Shown: positions 48,078 to 59,400 of the stretch, one piece after another
Numbering within the stretch: position 1 is the stretch's first letter
How the letters are laid out: the number at the start of each line of letters is the position of its first letter
Assembly (NCBI RefSeq): GCF_028858725.1
Contig: NC_084790.1
Coordinates: forward strand, 3,230,001-3,294,000
Reading direction: 5' to 3'
Length of the DNA stretch: 64,000 nucleotides
Source of the DNA: Colius striatus
Lineage: Eukaryota; Chordata; Aves; Coliiformes; Coliidae
The notes under the pieces: model-generated
The model's input: only the letters and a program-made list of their open reading frames with translations
The model's database searches: none
What the model was told of the DNA's origin: nothing
Program-made: the position numbers and the translations under genes

Positions 48078-49423
48078 CTGGTCGAAAAAGAGTGAGAGGA
48101 ATGCTTTGAAGGTACCAAACACGGATATGAACGGGGCTGCCTGGCTCTGCCCTGAGGTCTTGCGGTGCCAGGTCCAGCCTTGCAGCTCATTCCTTCTCCC
48201 TGCTAAAGCTTTTTAAAGCACCACATTTCCCAGTGCTCCCCTCTGCCAGCCTCCTCTCCGTCTGTGTGCTTCAAACCAGTCCCAAAGTGGAAGGGCCCAT
48301 TGAGCATCTGCACACTCAGAAAGCACCCCAGGACAATCACCAGCTACAGCTGACAGTTCTAGGGAACAGGGAATCCTGTCATTGTCTTGGGACAAGCTAG
48401 AGGAGAGTCTCTGGATGCAAACTTGAAGAAGAGGAGCAGATCTCACTCTGCAGCCCCTTTCCTCTGGAGTACTCATAGAACCATAGAATGGTGGGGGTTG
48501 GAAGGATCCTGCAGAGCTCCTCTAGCCCAACCCCCTGCTAAAGCAGGTTCCCCTCAATCAGGGGGCACAGGAACATGTCCTGGTGGGTTTGGAAACGTCC
48601 TGAGAAGGAGCCTCCACACCCTCCCTGGGCTGCCTGGGCCAGGGCTCTCTCACCTCAGCACCAAAGGAGTTTTTCCTTGTGTTTAAGTGGAACTGCTTGT
48701 GTTCCAGCTTTTGTTCGTTACCCCTCCTCCTGTTACTTGAAACAACAGGACAGTGTCACCCTGTTGTCCTGACATTCACCCTTTAGGTACTTGCAAGTGT
48801 TGCTGAAGGTCCTTTCTCAACCTTCTCTTCTCCAGGCTGAACAGCCCCAGGTCCCACATCCCTTCCTCATCAGAGAGTTCTCCTACTATCACTCACCTCC
48901 TTCTTGTCTTTAGACTTGTCAATCTCCTTCTTGAGGAGCTCCACTCGCTTGAAGGACTCCTTGCTGTCAGTGCTATAGACCAGCACGTAGCCATCCGTGC
49001 AGGAGAAGCAGTGCTTGGGAAGCTCCATGCCATCGCCCCGCAGGCCTCGCGTGTCGTAGAAGCGAACCTGCTCACGCACACCCCGGTCTGTCTCAATGGA
49101 GCCCACGTAAATATCCTCCTGAGTCTCGATCATCTCGGAGCCTGGCGAAGAGACATTGCAGGGGGGGTCACTGGGACTGTGCCCAGCGGTGCACCTGCCA
49201 GAGGGTGCAGGACAGCGAGGCTTTCCTCCACTCGCACTGCTGGTGTATTCAGGGTACGGCTTTGGCTCCCGCTCCCCGGGCAGGCAGCTGGGCAGGCCCC
49301 GGCCGCCTCCCTCCACCCCCTACACTCACCGACCACATGGTTCCCGTACAGAACCTGCTCCAGGATGGACGTTTTCCCCACGGAGGCCTGGCCGCACACC
49401 ACCACCTTGCAGCTCTTCCCCAT
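47838..49423 (-). CDS. NKIRAS2: NKIRAS2 (kappaB-Ras2), NF-kB inhibitor-interacting Ras-like protein
   Basis: Coding exons 49423-49330, 49141-48897 and 48077-47838 join in consistent phases to give 192 residues (human 191 by memory). The P-loop GQASVGKT is at 11-18, DTRG at 61-64 and NKCD at 121-124. The usual catalytic Gln after DxxG is absent (Leu), and there is no C-terminal CAAX box; both are typical of kappaB-Ras proteins. The family binds IkappaB-beta, slowing its degradation and damping NF-kB signalling, and also inhibits Ral. The sequence fits NKIRAS2 better than NKIRAS1 ([10 protein letters not shown] end). The gene is divergent from DNAJC7 and convergent with ZNF385C. Confidence 0.96.
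48078..48896 (-). other. NKIRAS2 intron 2
   Basis: An 819-bp intron, half of which is a minus-strand CR1 (48474-48876). The remainder is unremarkable. Confidence 0.8.
48474..48876 (-). mobile_element. CR1 LINE fragment in NKIRAS2 intron, sense to the gene
   Basis: On the plus strand it begins with the reverse complement of the CR1 3' end (CATAGAACCATAGAATGGTG, GGGGGTTGGAAGGATCC) and runs to the reverse complement of GATGAGGAAGGGATGTGGG. It therefore lies on the minus strand like NKIRAS2. Its 5' truncation point is only about 20 bp from the exon 2 donor. Confidence 0.88.
48897..49141 (-). CDS. NKIRAS2: NKIRAS2 coding exon 2
   Basis: The minus-strand acceptor is CGCCAG and the donor GTGAGT. 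It encodes residues 32-113, from [18 protein letters not shown] through FYDTRGL to KDKKE. One codon appears extra in the loop after GLR (Gly-Asp-Gly-Met) compared with the human protein as I remember it. Confidence 0.95.
49330..49423 (-). CDS. NKIRAS2: NKIRAS2 coding exon 1 (P-loop)
   Basis: The start codon is at 49423-49421 with A at -3 (GGTAGGATGG). The exon encodes [19 protein letters not shown] and continues to Val-Val, ending with the first base of Gly32 before the minus-strand donor GTGAGT. Confidence 0.95.
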
Positions 49424-50460
49424 CCTACCTCACCGGCTCCAGCAACGCCGCTGCCAAGCGCGGCTGTCGGGACACAGCCCAACAGGTCCGGACACCGCGC
49501 CAGCAGCCGAGCCGGGCCTCAGGGGCGAAGCAGCACGGACGGAGCGGCCGCAAGGGCGAGAAGAGGCCGTGCCGGGGCAGGGGCCGGCGGCACAGCGGCG
49601 GAAGGGGCGCGGCGAGGCCCGGAGGCCCCACAGCGACCCCTTGCGTGCGGGAGGACCGGAGCCCGCGGCGCTGCCCGGGCCGCGGCGCCGGCGGGTAACG
49701 GCTCGGGCCCGGTGCTCCCGGTGGTGCCGCCCCCGGCCCCGCCATGGCGGCCGGGCCCCCGCCGAACCCTTCCCCGCCCCTCCCCTGGCGGGCGCCGTTG
49801 CCGCCGGGCCCGCGTGCCGCCGCCGCAGCCAGCGGAAGCTCCGCCCGTCCCGTTCCGGCGCCGCCCCCGCCCCGCTGTCCGCTCCCTGCCCGGCCCGGCG
49901 GTAAGATGGCGGCGGTGGCAGAGTGTGATGTGATCATGGCGGCGCCCGAGGGAGCCGGCGAGCCCGAGAACGAGGAGGAGGCGCGGAGGTGAGAGAGGCT
50001 GCCGCGGGCCGGCCTCACCCCGGGGGCTGCGGGCGTCCCTCCCGGGCGGGGCGGGACCGGGGTCCCGGGGCCCGGCGGGTGAGGCTGAGGGGGCCGGGGG
50101 CGGCTCTGGACCGCGGGCAGGCGGGGCGGCAGGTCCCGAGGGCTCGGGGCGGGGGAGCCGCGGTTGCTTGGCCGGCTCCTCCCGCCCGGGGTCTGTGCTG
50201 GGGGCGGGTCGGGCTCCCCCCCCCCGCAGCCTCCCCCGTGGGGCCCGGCGGGCGGCGGGAGCGCTGCGGGGGCAGCGAGCAGCCGGGGCTCGGCTGCGGG
50301 AACGGGCGGGCAGCGCTCCCGGGGAGCCGGGCAGGTCCCTGCCCGGGGGAGCTCCGGGGGCAAAAAGCTCTTCGGCCGGCTGAGCCTGGTCCCGCAGGGA
50401 AGCGCCGGCCGGTCCGCAGCGAGGGCCCGCGGCCGGGGCCGGCGCATACCACATGCGGTG
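49424..50460. promoter_or_regulatory. Bidirectional CpG-island promoter of NKIRAS2 and DNAJC7
   Basis: The sequence is extremely GC- and CpG-rich from just upstream of the NKIRAS2 start to about 470 bp into DNAJC7 intron 1. Only 482 bp separate the two start codons (49423 and 49906). Long accidental open frames in all six frames reflect the composition, not coding. No TATA box is apparent. Confidence 0.85.
49906..49988 (+). CDS. DNAJC7: DNAJC7 coding exon 1
   Basis: The ATG at 49906 (AAG before it) is followed by [18 protein letters not shown] and a Glu-rich stretch. The exon ends AG in phase 2 at the donor GTGAGA (49989). The split Arg codon completes with A at 59562. Confidence 0.92.
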
Positions 50461-53400
50461 TCCGGTGGTGGTTTATTTTGGGACGTCTCCTGTGAGGACT
50501 CGTGGTCTCCGTGTGTGCCACGATTAGAACATCTACCCTGTAGTGGAGTCAGGCAGCCTTCAGTCAACTACAGTTTTGAGTGTCCCAGAAATACAATTAA
50601 CGTCCTTTCTGCCTCAAGGCTGCACGGGCTGGTGTCTGAAGAGAGCTTTCTGCCATTGCTGAAGACCAGGAGGAGGAGAGTATTAAGCTGGGGTGTCAAA
50701 GGGAAGGTTCAAGCCCAGATTTGAGTGTTCTTTGCTGTTTCATCATCATACCCCATTCCTTTGTCCCTGGTACCACTCGAAGTGTGCACACAGCAATTTG
50801 TGGCTCTGCCCAACCTTGCTGTGGATAACAGGAGGGATTTCAGTTGCAGGCAAATGTCTGGGCAGAGTCCTGCTCTGAAAACCTTGTCCTAAAGAGCCTC
50901 CTCAGGTTCCAGTAACTGATATATTTCTAAGGCAATGTGGTGCACCTTGCCCAGGGGGGCAGACAGCATCGTCTGAGGCCTGAGGGGGTGGGAATCCCAA
51001 CCTTTTTCATGCACATTTTCTTCTCAAGAGTGAGTGAGCTGGTTCCCAGCAGCAGCTGAGCATTGCAGTCTCTGCAGGCAGTGAGGTGGGAAGGTCTGAT
51101 GTCTAGGAAACCCCACTGTCTCTGCAGCACCCAGTTCCATATCTCCTGGGAAGCTGGGGAGGAGGGAACTGTTTCTGTAGAAGGTGAGGCAGTTGCTCTA
51201 TAAAAATTACCCAGTGGATGGAATTAAAAGGAGGAAACAGAACTGAAAGTGGCCTCTGAGGAACACTCTTTTCCAAACAACGTTGATGGCCTGAGGTGGT
51301 TTGTGCTGCTTGTTTACTGTCAGAAATTGGAGGCTTAAGGAGCCGAGCTGGGAAGGAGCTGACTTCCTGGTGATGTCATTCTGAGGAGGTAAATTAGATG
51401 TTGCTGAAGAGGCACCTGGATGTTGTGCATAGAATACCGACAAACTGCATGGCCTGTAGAGTTGGGAAAGCCCTGTTTGTGGGTAAGTCGTTCCCCCAGG
51501 CTAATTAAACACGATGTCTGAACTGCTCAAAACATCCAAACGTAAAACCCGTGCTGAAGGCACAGACAGCTGCCTTCTGAGGGTGACCTCCAACCTTACC
51601 CTTCCCTCCTGCTTCCAAGGCTTCATTGCAGATGCAAAGGTCGTGGGAAATCAGTCAGGAATAGGGTGATCTTGTGAAAGGCTGGGCAGGTGCAGGAAGA
51701 GAAGAATTCATGGGGAGTGTCAACCCTGGCCCTGCTCTGAGGGGAAGGAGCAGCAGCCTTCTTGCACATCCAAGTTTTCCTTGGTGCTGTAGTTCATGGT
51801 GATTACCATGCAGGGCTTTCATTAGGTGCTTTCACAGTGTTTCTCTTTTTATTGCTGTTGGGGTATTATTCCTTTGTCTTAGTTAAAGCAAAAAAAGACC
51901 TGTATGGGTGGGAGATGATTTTTCTGCTTCCAGTTATTCTTCCTGGTTGCTCAGAAGGTGCAGGCCTTGCACACCTCTTGCCTTTCTGCCAGCTGGGGCA
52001 GATTTTCTTGGAGGGGTGGGGGTGGTCTGTGCATTAACCTCCCCTCCATTTTGGGAGGACCTCTTCCAGCAGTTGCTGAACTTCCGTGGCTTAATTGGTC
52101 TAGTGTAAATTAGGCTGATAGTCCCTGTATTGAGGAGAGTAGCTGGAGGCTTAATTAGGTGTCTTATTGCTTGTAAAACACCTGTAAGGGCTTTGCAGGC
52201 ACTCCAGGTTGAGGGATATGGGTTGGACCTGGTTCAGTGCAGCTTTTGTGACGTGTCTGTGCTAGCTCCCAGGAAAACAAAACTCAAAACAGCAACAAGA
52301 CCTTTTCTGAATCATTGCTCTAAGCATAAAGGGCTTCCATGTTCTGCACAGGAATTACAGTGTGCCAAGAACACAGGCACTTTGCTTAAGGGCTCACCTC
52401 TGTCTGAGTGTGTGATCCTGTTCTCTGTGGCTTGGTGAAAACTTAAGTGGAGATCTGCATTTCAGAAGGATTGTTAACTAATACACTGGAACAGCAGAAA
52501 GCATGCCAAACAGCTTGCTCACAGGTTGTTTAAGGGACAGGAACAGAGTGTGGTCACAGGATAATTATTGTCTGCTGCTGCTGCATAAATTGTGGGGGTC
52601 CTTGTGGAAGAGGGTTGATGTAATTGCATTAATTTTATCTGCCGGGTAGTGGTGCTGTTAGTGCCAGCTCCTCTGCTGGGGAGCAGATGATGAGCAGGAC
52701 TTGAGTTGTGGTGCTGTCGGAGACTGTTCCACCCCAAAAAAGAGTCACTTTTTAAAATAAATTTGGAAGGTTTCTCATCCGTGGGGACAGTTTATCCCTG
52801 TGGGCTTGGCCAGGGAGAATTTCCTTGTCACCTCCCTGGCAGCTCTAGGTTGTGGATGCTTAAGGCTGGGCCTTTCTTCTCGTTCTTCAGCACCGGAGAA
52901 TGTGGAAACCTCTTAAAAAAGCAGCATTTGGATGTATTCAGAAAACACCGTTACGAAACGATCTGCCCAGACTGTTGGTTTTTACAGGGCTTTTGCTGCA
53001 GACTTCAGAGGTGTCGATACCTCAGTAGGAAATCACAGTTAGTTGTAGCAAAGCAATGAGCCTGAAACTCGCCACACAAAGGAAATTGTGCTCAAGTCAA
53101 GAAGGTTTCAGCTTTGCTTGACTCTGGGCCACTCTTTAGTTCCACACGTGTTGTCAGGTCTTGGTGAGTAGCAAGAGTTTTTCCACTGCTGTTTTGTGTG
53201 TGGAAGAAATCATTCCTTGGTCAATAAATATGGTTACTTGGCTGCTTTCAGAGGGGGTGAGTTGTCTGTAGGGGCACCACTGGAGAAGGTGTCACTCTTC
53301 CTGTTGTGCTTATAAACCATCACCCCAGTTTCTCAGGCTGTAAATACATCCTGGTTTTGCTAATACGTAACTACCTTATCATCTTATGGTAATGCCAAGG

Positions 53401-56400
53401 ACTGCAGAAGCTGCTGGCATGTTTGCTCTCCCATATATTCAGAGTATTTGGATGCTCTGAATTAGCTCGTTGCTTTATACACCATGAAAAGGTGGTCGGT
53501 ACCTACAGTTCCAGCCTTTTTTGCTAACAAGAGACATGCTTAATTTGGGGATGGATGTTGAAGATGCAGTTGTTTTACCGTGTGGTTCTTAAAGCTGGCT
53601 GGCTTCACCTAAACTTCTAGGAGAGGAGGAGGAGGAGGAGGGTGGGGGAAAGCAACTTCCAGCTGATTCTAGACCATTCCATGACGTGGCCCTGCCAGAC
53701 ATGTGAATTAGGCTGATACCTCAGCTCTGTGAGTGAGGTGTGTTGCATAACTCTGCAATTAACGTGGGGGGCTCCTTGGGCTGTTTGCGCTGACAGGCTG
53801 CTGGGAGAGGTTCAGTTTAGTTCTTTAATTTCTCGTGATGGATTTCTCTTCTTGAGGCTTTTGGTTTTCCATGTTTTGCTTTTGCCCTCGGGAGCTGAGA
53901 AGCGGGGAGGAAGGGGGAGTGGAGCATGGAGGAGAGTGTTGGCTTTTTGTGCTCTTTCTGGATTAACTGTCAATTATGTTGCTGTCGCCTGCTCTTACAG
54001 GAGACTGGAGGCAGACCTTTGCCTTTATGTTTCAGTTGATGGATCTTTAGGCTATCCATGATGATATTTGCACGTCCAGGCTCAAAGTTTCCCTGTTTTG
54101 GGGCGTGCTGTGAGTAAATGTCAGTTTTATTTCTGTATGGCAGCTAGTAGTAAACCCACTCCTTGTTCAGTGGGGGGTGCTGATGTGCAGAGAGACGTGC
54201 TGCGTGGTGGACTGCTCTGCTCTGTGTTCTGCTGCAGTAGGGTCAGCATGATGGTGATCACAGGGTATGTTATATGTGTTTTTTGTCTGCTTTTCTGCAC
54301 CAGAGGCAGAAAACACAAACACTCCTGATGGGAGATGATATATATAGAGATTTTCCCTTCACTCTAAATCCTCCCTCTTTAGAGAATGGAGGTTTGTGAA
54401 GCACACAGGAAGATACACCCTATGTTATCTCTGTGCTCTTCTGAGTCCTAAAAGAAGGGAGGGGAGAATATCATATGTCCAGTGGCCAATATGACAGCTA
54501 ATTTTAAGCTCTAGACATCTGCCTGCTGTAAGCTGTATTGAGATCACCAAACTTATTTTACCCCAGCAACTGAGTCACATCTGACAGCTGAGAATCTGGA
54601 CTGGATTTCAGCCACTAAAAAAAACCTCTAATAATGCTGGATAAAGGCACCTATGAAAGCCTCTGCAAGAATTGCTTAGAAAATGCAGGTGTATTCCTTC
54701 TGTCAGATTATCCCAAAAGAGATTGCTTGGCCAGGGTGGGAGTTTGGAGCCTGCCTTTCTGCAGGAGGTTTGGACTAGATGATCCCTGTAGGTCCCTTCC
54801 AACCCCTACCGTTCTATGATTCTTCAGTCCTAGATATTTTAGGGGGTTTGTCACTGTTTCGTAATGGGAGGCAGGAAATGAAGTGGGAGTGAGGGTCGAG
54901 AGAGCCGAGAGAGAGCAAGTCTGCCACCTGCTTCAGTGATGAATTTCTGTAGCTGGGTGGCACAGCTTTGGGCATGTACCTGCGTGCTCAAGGTCTATGC
55001 CAGCACATCTCGACCTCCATGCTGTTTGTGCAGATCCCCAAAGCTTGTGGTGGCTTTGGAAAATGAGGCATGTGTTGTTGTAAGGTTACGTCTCGTTAGG
55101 AGCTGGAGCAGGAGGGTTGGAAGGCAGGATGAGTGCTGGAGTGGGGGCAGGAGCTCTGAGGAGGAGGCAGAAGCTGTTAGGCAAACGTGGGATTGTGTCA
55201 GTAGCGCGGGGTGGCTGCTTCTCATCACTCTCCTCTTCTGGGAACGAGCAGGGGCTGAGCTTTCAGCAGGGCCCAGGGAAGAGAAGAAGCCTTGTGATGG
55301 GTCCTTCTCCCACCAGGCTCCTCTGAGCCCTCGGGTGTGTGAGGAGAGCATCAAGGCACAGGGCTGCTGCTGCTCTTGGTGGCAGGTCCTTGATAGTGAC
55401 AGGGGCTGCAGCACTGGAAGATTTAGGGGTCCTGACAAATGTTACAAAAGAGGAGAGGGGGAAAAAAAATGGACTGGCTTTCAGGGAGAGAAAGTTACTC
55501 CCAACAGTTCCCTCCTTGTGAGCCCCTGGTACGCGCGAGCAATGAAAGACAAGCTTCTTCCTGAGGGTCTTGGTGCAACTCTTCCCTGTCTTCTGTGTCC
55601 AGCGTGGAGAGGCCCTGAGAAGACACCAACCTCCCCTCACAAAGCAATCCATTCAGCCTGCGTCGTATTTTTAGCAAAGCACGATTCTTCTTCAGTTTCA
55701 AAAGTAGCAAGTGGGGAATGCAGCCTACATCAGTGTGAGATGCAGAATGATCTCATTCAGGCTGCAGCATCTGTTTGGATTGAAACAATTACCAATGATA
55801 TCAGGAGATCTGCAATTTTTTTTTCCCCCTTGTTATAGCCAGAGACCATGGTAAACAAGAACTGTTTTCTCTATGTGCTTTCTATGTCAGTGGAGCACAA
55901 CTGGGGAGAGATGCTTTGCTTCTGTGCCCAGGATCTGGGACCTCAAGCCTTGCATTTCCAGCAACTGTCTTTGCCTTTGGAGGCAATTTGCTTTTTCCTT
56001 CACAACCTTTTCTTTCCATCATTAAGCCAGAGAGCAATAGAAATACCTGTGTACCTCCTTTCTTCTAGTGTTACCTGAAGTACTGTGACCTGTCAGTATA
56101 TCAATCTGTGTTAAAGTAGGTGCCTGAAAGGAAGGTGAGCCAATAAAAAGGAGATGTGGGTTTGTGTTGCTTTTTTTCCCCCTAGCATCTCAGAATACCA
56201 GTGGCTTGTGAAAGTTGATTTGCCATGAGTCCTGTTTTCTTTCTCCCCTTTTCCCAGCTCTTCCCAGCAGTTTGTTGGCAGGCAGGATTCTCTGGCACCC
56301 AGCCCTCAAACAGTATCTCTTAGACAAGGCTTCCTCGTAACATGACAGGTAAAATTGCTACAAGACTTGTGAATCAGTGCATCATTACACTGAGCAGGTT

Positions 56401-59400
56401 GCCGTGGTGTCTCAGATGAGTTGTGCTATTGATACTGTTCACCCTTTTCTTTAGACCTTATGGCAGAGAGCTGCTGAGGGAAGGATCTTCAACAGGATCT
56501 GTGATTTTCTTCTCCATTTAGGATTACAGAAACAAGAGTTTTGTTTAAACTACTTACTGCCAAGGTTCCAGAAGTGCAGAATTGCTGATTAGGTTTTTTC
56601 CCCACTGTATTTTGAATGTTTGATGTGTAATACTCAAAAGGAGGTGGTTGTGTTTGGACACATTTTTAATCACGCAGAGTCTGAGTCGTGCCACTCACGG
56701 TACAGATCCATCCAACTGGCACGATCACATGAAGGTTCCCTGGCCTGGGGAGGGAGGAACATGGTGGGATGTTCAGGCTCTGACAGCATGCTTCCCTCAG
56801 AACCAGCACCTGCTTGTGTGAAGTGCAGGGATGGAGGAGATTGGGTACTTTCCCATTTCAGATGGGCTAGTTCATTGTTTGCTGGAACAGGAGTGGGTGT
56901 AATGGGGATGAACTGGGACTGGGAGCCAAGACAAGACCCTTTCAAAGCAGTGAGCTGTGTGCTCTAGCCCATTTCTTTGCCACTCTGTGACTTCCTCGTT
57001 TCAAATAAATAGACTGTGTGGTTGTGTGTTCTGGCTATGTCTTGACTTCAGCAGAGTTGCAGCAGGGTGCATCTGGTCCCTTGCTGCAGTGTAGCTGATG
57101 GCAAAAGTTAAAAATGAAAGCGGAGGGCACACACTTCAGTTGTGGCTCACAAGCCCTCAACTCCCAGCTCCCTGTGTCTATTGTTTTGCCAGCTGGCAAA
57201 ACTGGGATGATTCAGTGAAAACAACCCTCTGCATGAGGCAGTTGTGTGGGAATGGCCAATGGCAAGCCCGAGTGAGGTTAAAAACATGTGAACTTGTTTC
57301 AACACAATTCCCTTTGTTCTTTTCTCTAGTAGGCTTTGCTGAACATTGCTCTCCTTCACTGGTGAGGACGAGGCCACTGCTGCTTGAGTTCAGTCTGTCC
57401 TGGCTTGGCAGCCTCACAGTGAGGGCAGCTTCCAGCAGATAAATGCATTTCTTGCAGAAGGATCTGAATTCTAGGTACTTGCAGTATAAAAATGTAAGTG
57501 GTGGTTGACTCTTACCAAGTCTGCTCTGCACCCTCGTGGCTTGGATTTGGCAACTTACTGAAAGGCAGGACTAGCCAGCAGTCTTCCCTTCAGGACAAAG
57601 GGTAATGGACAAAAGATGGAACACAAACAGTTCCACTAAAACATGAGGAAAAGCTTCTTTACTGTAAGGACGAGGCAGCCCTGGCCCAGGCTGCCCAGGG
57701 AGGATGTGGAGGCTCCTTTTCAGGAGGTTTCCAAACCCACCAGGACACATTCCTGTGCCCCCTGATCGAGGGGAACCTGCTTTAGCAGGGAGTTGGGCTG
57801 GGTGAGCTCTAGAGGTCTCCTCTAACCCCCACCATCTTGTGAATCAAATTAAAAAAGAAGGAACACTGTCCTTGGTCTTGTTCCATGCCCAAAGCTGCGT
57901 CTGACTTCTGAGAATTTGATAAAGGCACTCAGAAATGCAGAGGTGGATCACTTGTGCTTTCTGTCCTAGAGGAGCTTAAATTTTTAAAGGTGAAAATTGT
58001 CTGTGTTTATAATACCTGGTACACTGAAGAATGACTCTGTCTCTTGGGCCTTTGGCTGTTAGAATGGTGTTGCCATACACAGAAATAAAGCTCCTCAGCA
58101 ACCGAACAGCTCTTGTACCTGGAGTTGAGTGGAGATATTTGTATGGAAGAAGTCCTGTGACGCTTCACTCTCTAGTCCTGTTTTCTCTGATTTGACTTGC
58201 TTTTATTTACCTTGGATTTCTCTGTAAATTGCTTTCCTGCAGCAAGTGGTGCCAAGAGACACCCTTGCTTCTGGATCCTTCTTTCAAGAAAACGCTGAAG
58301 CCCAACATCTCAGCACAGCCTGGAAGTGAGCTGTGTTTGAGCCTGCAAGTGCAGCTCCACACTGGTAGACTGGGGACAGATTGGGGGTCACCCAGTTATT
58401 TCAGCTTCTTTGACTTCAGTTTCATTGCTTCAGGAAAGGCTACATTCAGATGGGTTGGTAGTCATCCAAGAGGAACATGATGACCTTAATAATCAACTTT
58501 AACCTGCACTACTTGTGACATGGCCGTTTCCCTGCTCAGCTGATCCCTTTTGCTGGACTGCTCTGGGAAAAGATTGCTAGTTGAAGGAGAGAGTAGCTGG
58601 GGCTAGCCACATCCCCTGCTGGCACATGAAGGATGGAGTCTGAGCTGGGCTTTGTTCTGATGATTAGAATTTGTCTTTGTCTGGGGCTAGAGTTCTGGCT
58701 GTGCAAGTGCTTTGGAGAGTGGACAAACAGTGTGTGTCTGTGGCTACAGCAGCCAAGTCCCAAAAGCATGATGCAAGTCTTGACTGCAGTATCTTAGGGT
58801 GAGGTGATGCTTCTTTTGACCTGACCTCATAGTTTTTTTACATGTTAAGCAGTCGAGAAGGGGAAACAAGTGAACTTACATCACTTGTTTTGATTCACTG
58901 AAGCAGAATTCAGCTGCAACACCATGGCACAAGTTCCTTCCCAGACTGCTTATCTAAAATGGTGAAGGTAGATGGGAGGAGAGAAGGGTTTAATGGTTTC
59001 ATTTCCTTCAGGGGAAGCTTTGCTTTCAGGAGTTTAAGGGATGCTGCTTTAAACCATATGTTGTATGTTTTTAAATGTCCTAAACTGTCTCTGCAAATGC
59101 TTGCTCTTGAGTGTGAGGACTATTTCTGGACCTGTTGCCAAGGCAGTGCCAAGCTTCTGCTTGAGGCTTGCACCCGTATTTCTCTCAGCTTCAGCTGTCT
59201 TTTGAACGTAGAGATTGTTCTTGGCCCTGTTTAAGTGTGTGGGACTCCTGAAAGGTGGACAGCACCATGTTTCTTGACTTCAGTGACTGCTGAAGCACCT
59301 TGCAGGAGTTGGGTGGTTTGATTCAACATGTGCAGAGGAGTTTTCCTGGTCTCTCAGAAGCCGGTGTATCTTAAGACTGAAGGGAGGTACTCAAAGATGG

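Noticed and set aside
49425-50567. 380- and 311-codon minus-strand open frames at the CpG island
   Set aside because: Extreme GC content removes stop codons in all frames. The translations are Pro/Ala/Gly/Arg-rich noise overlapping the shared promoter.
54936-55838. 300-codon plus-strand open frame in DNAJC7 intron 1
   Set aside because: No recognisable domain, Cys/Ser-rich random-looking composition and no splice support. It may be a chance frame; transcript data could revive it.
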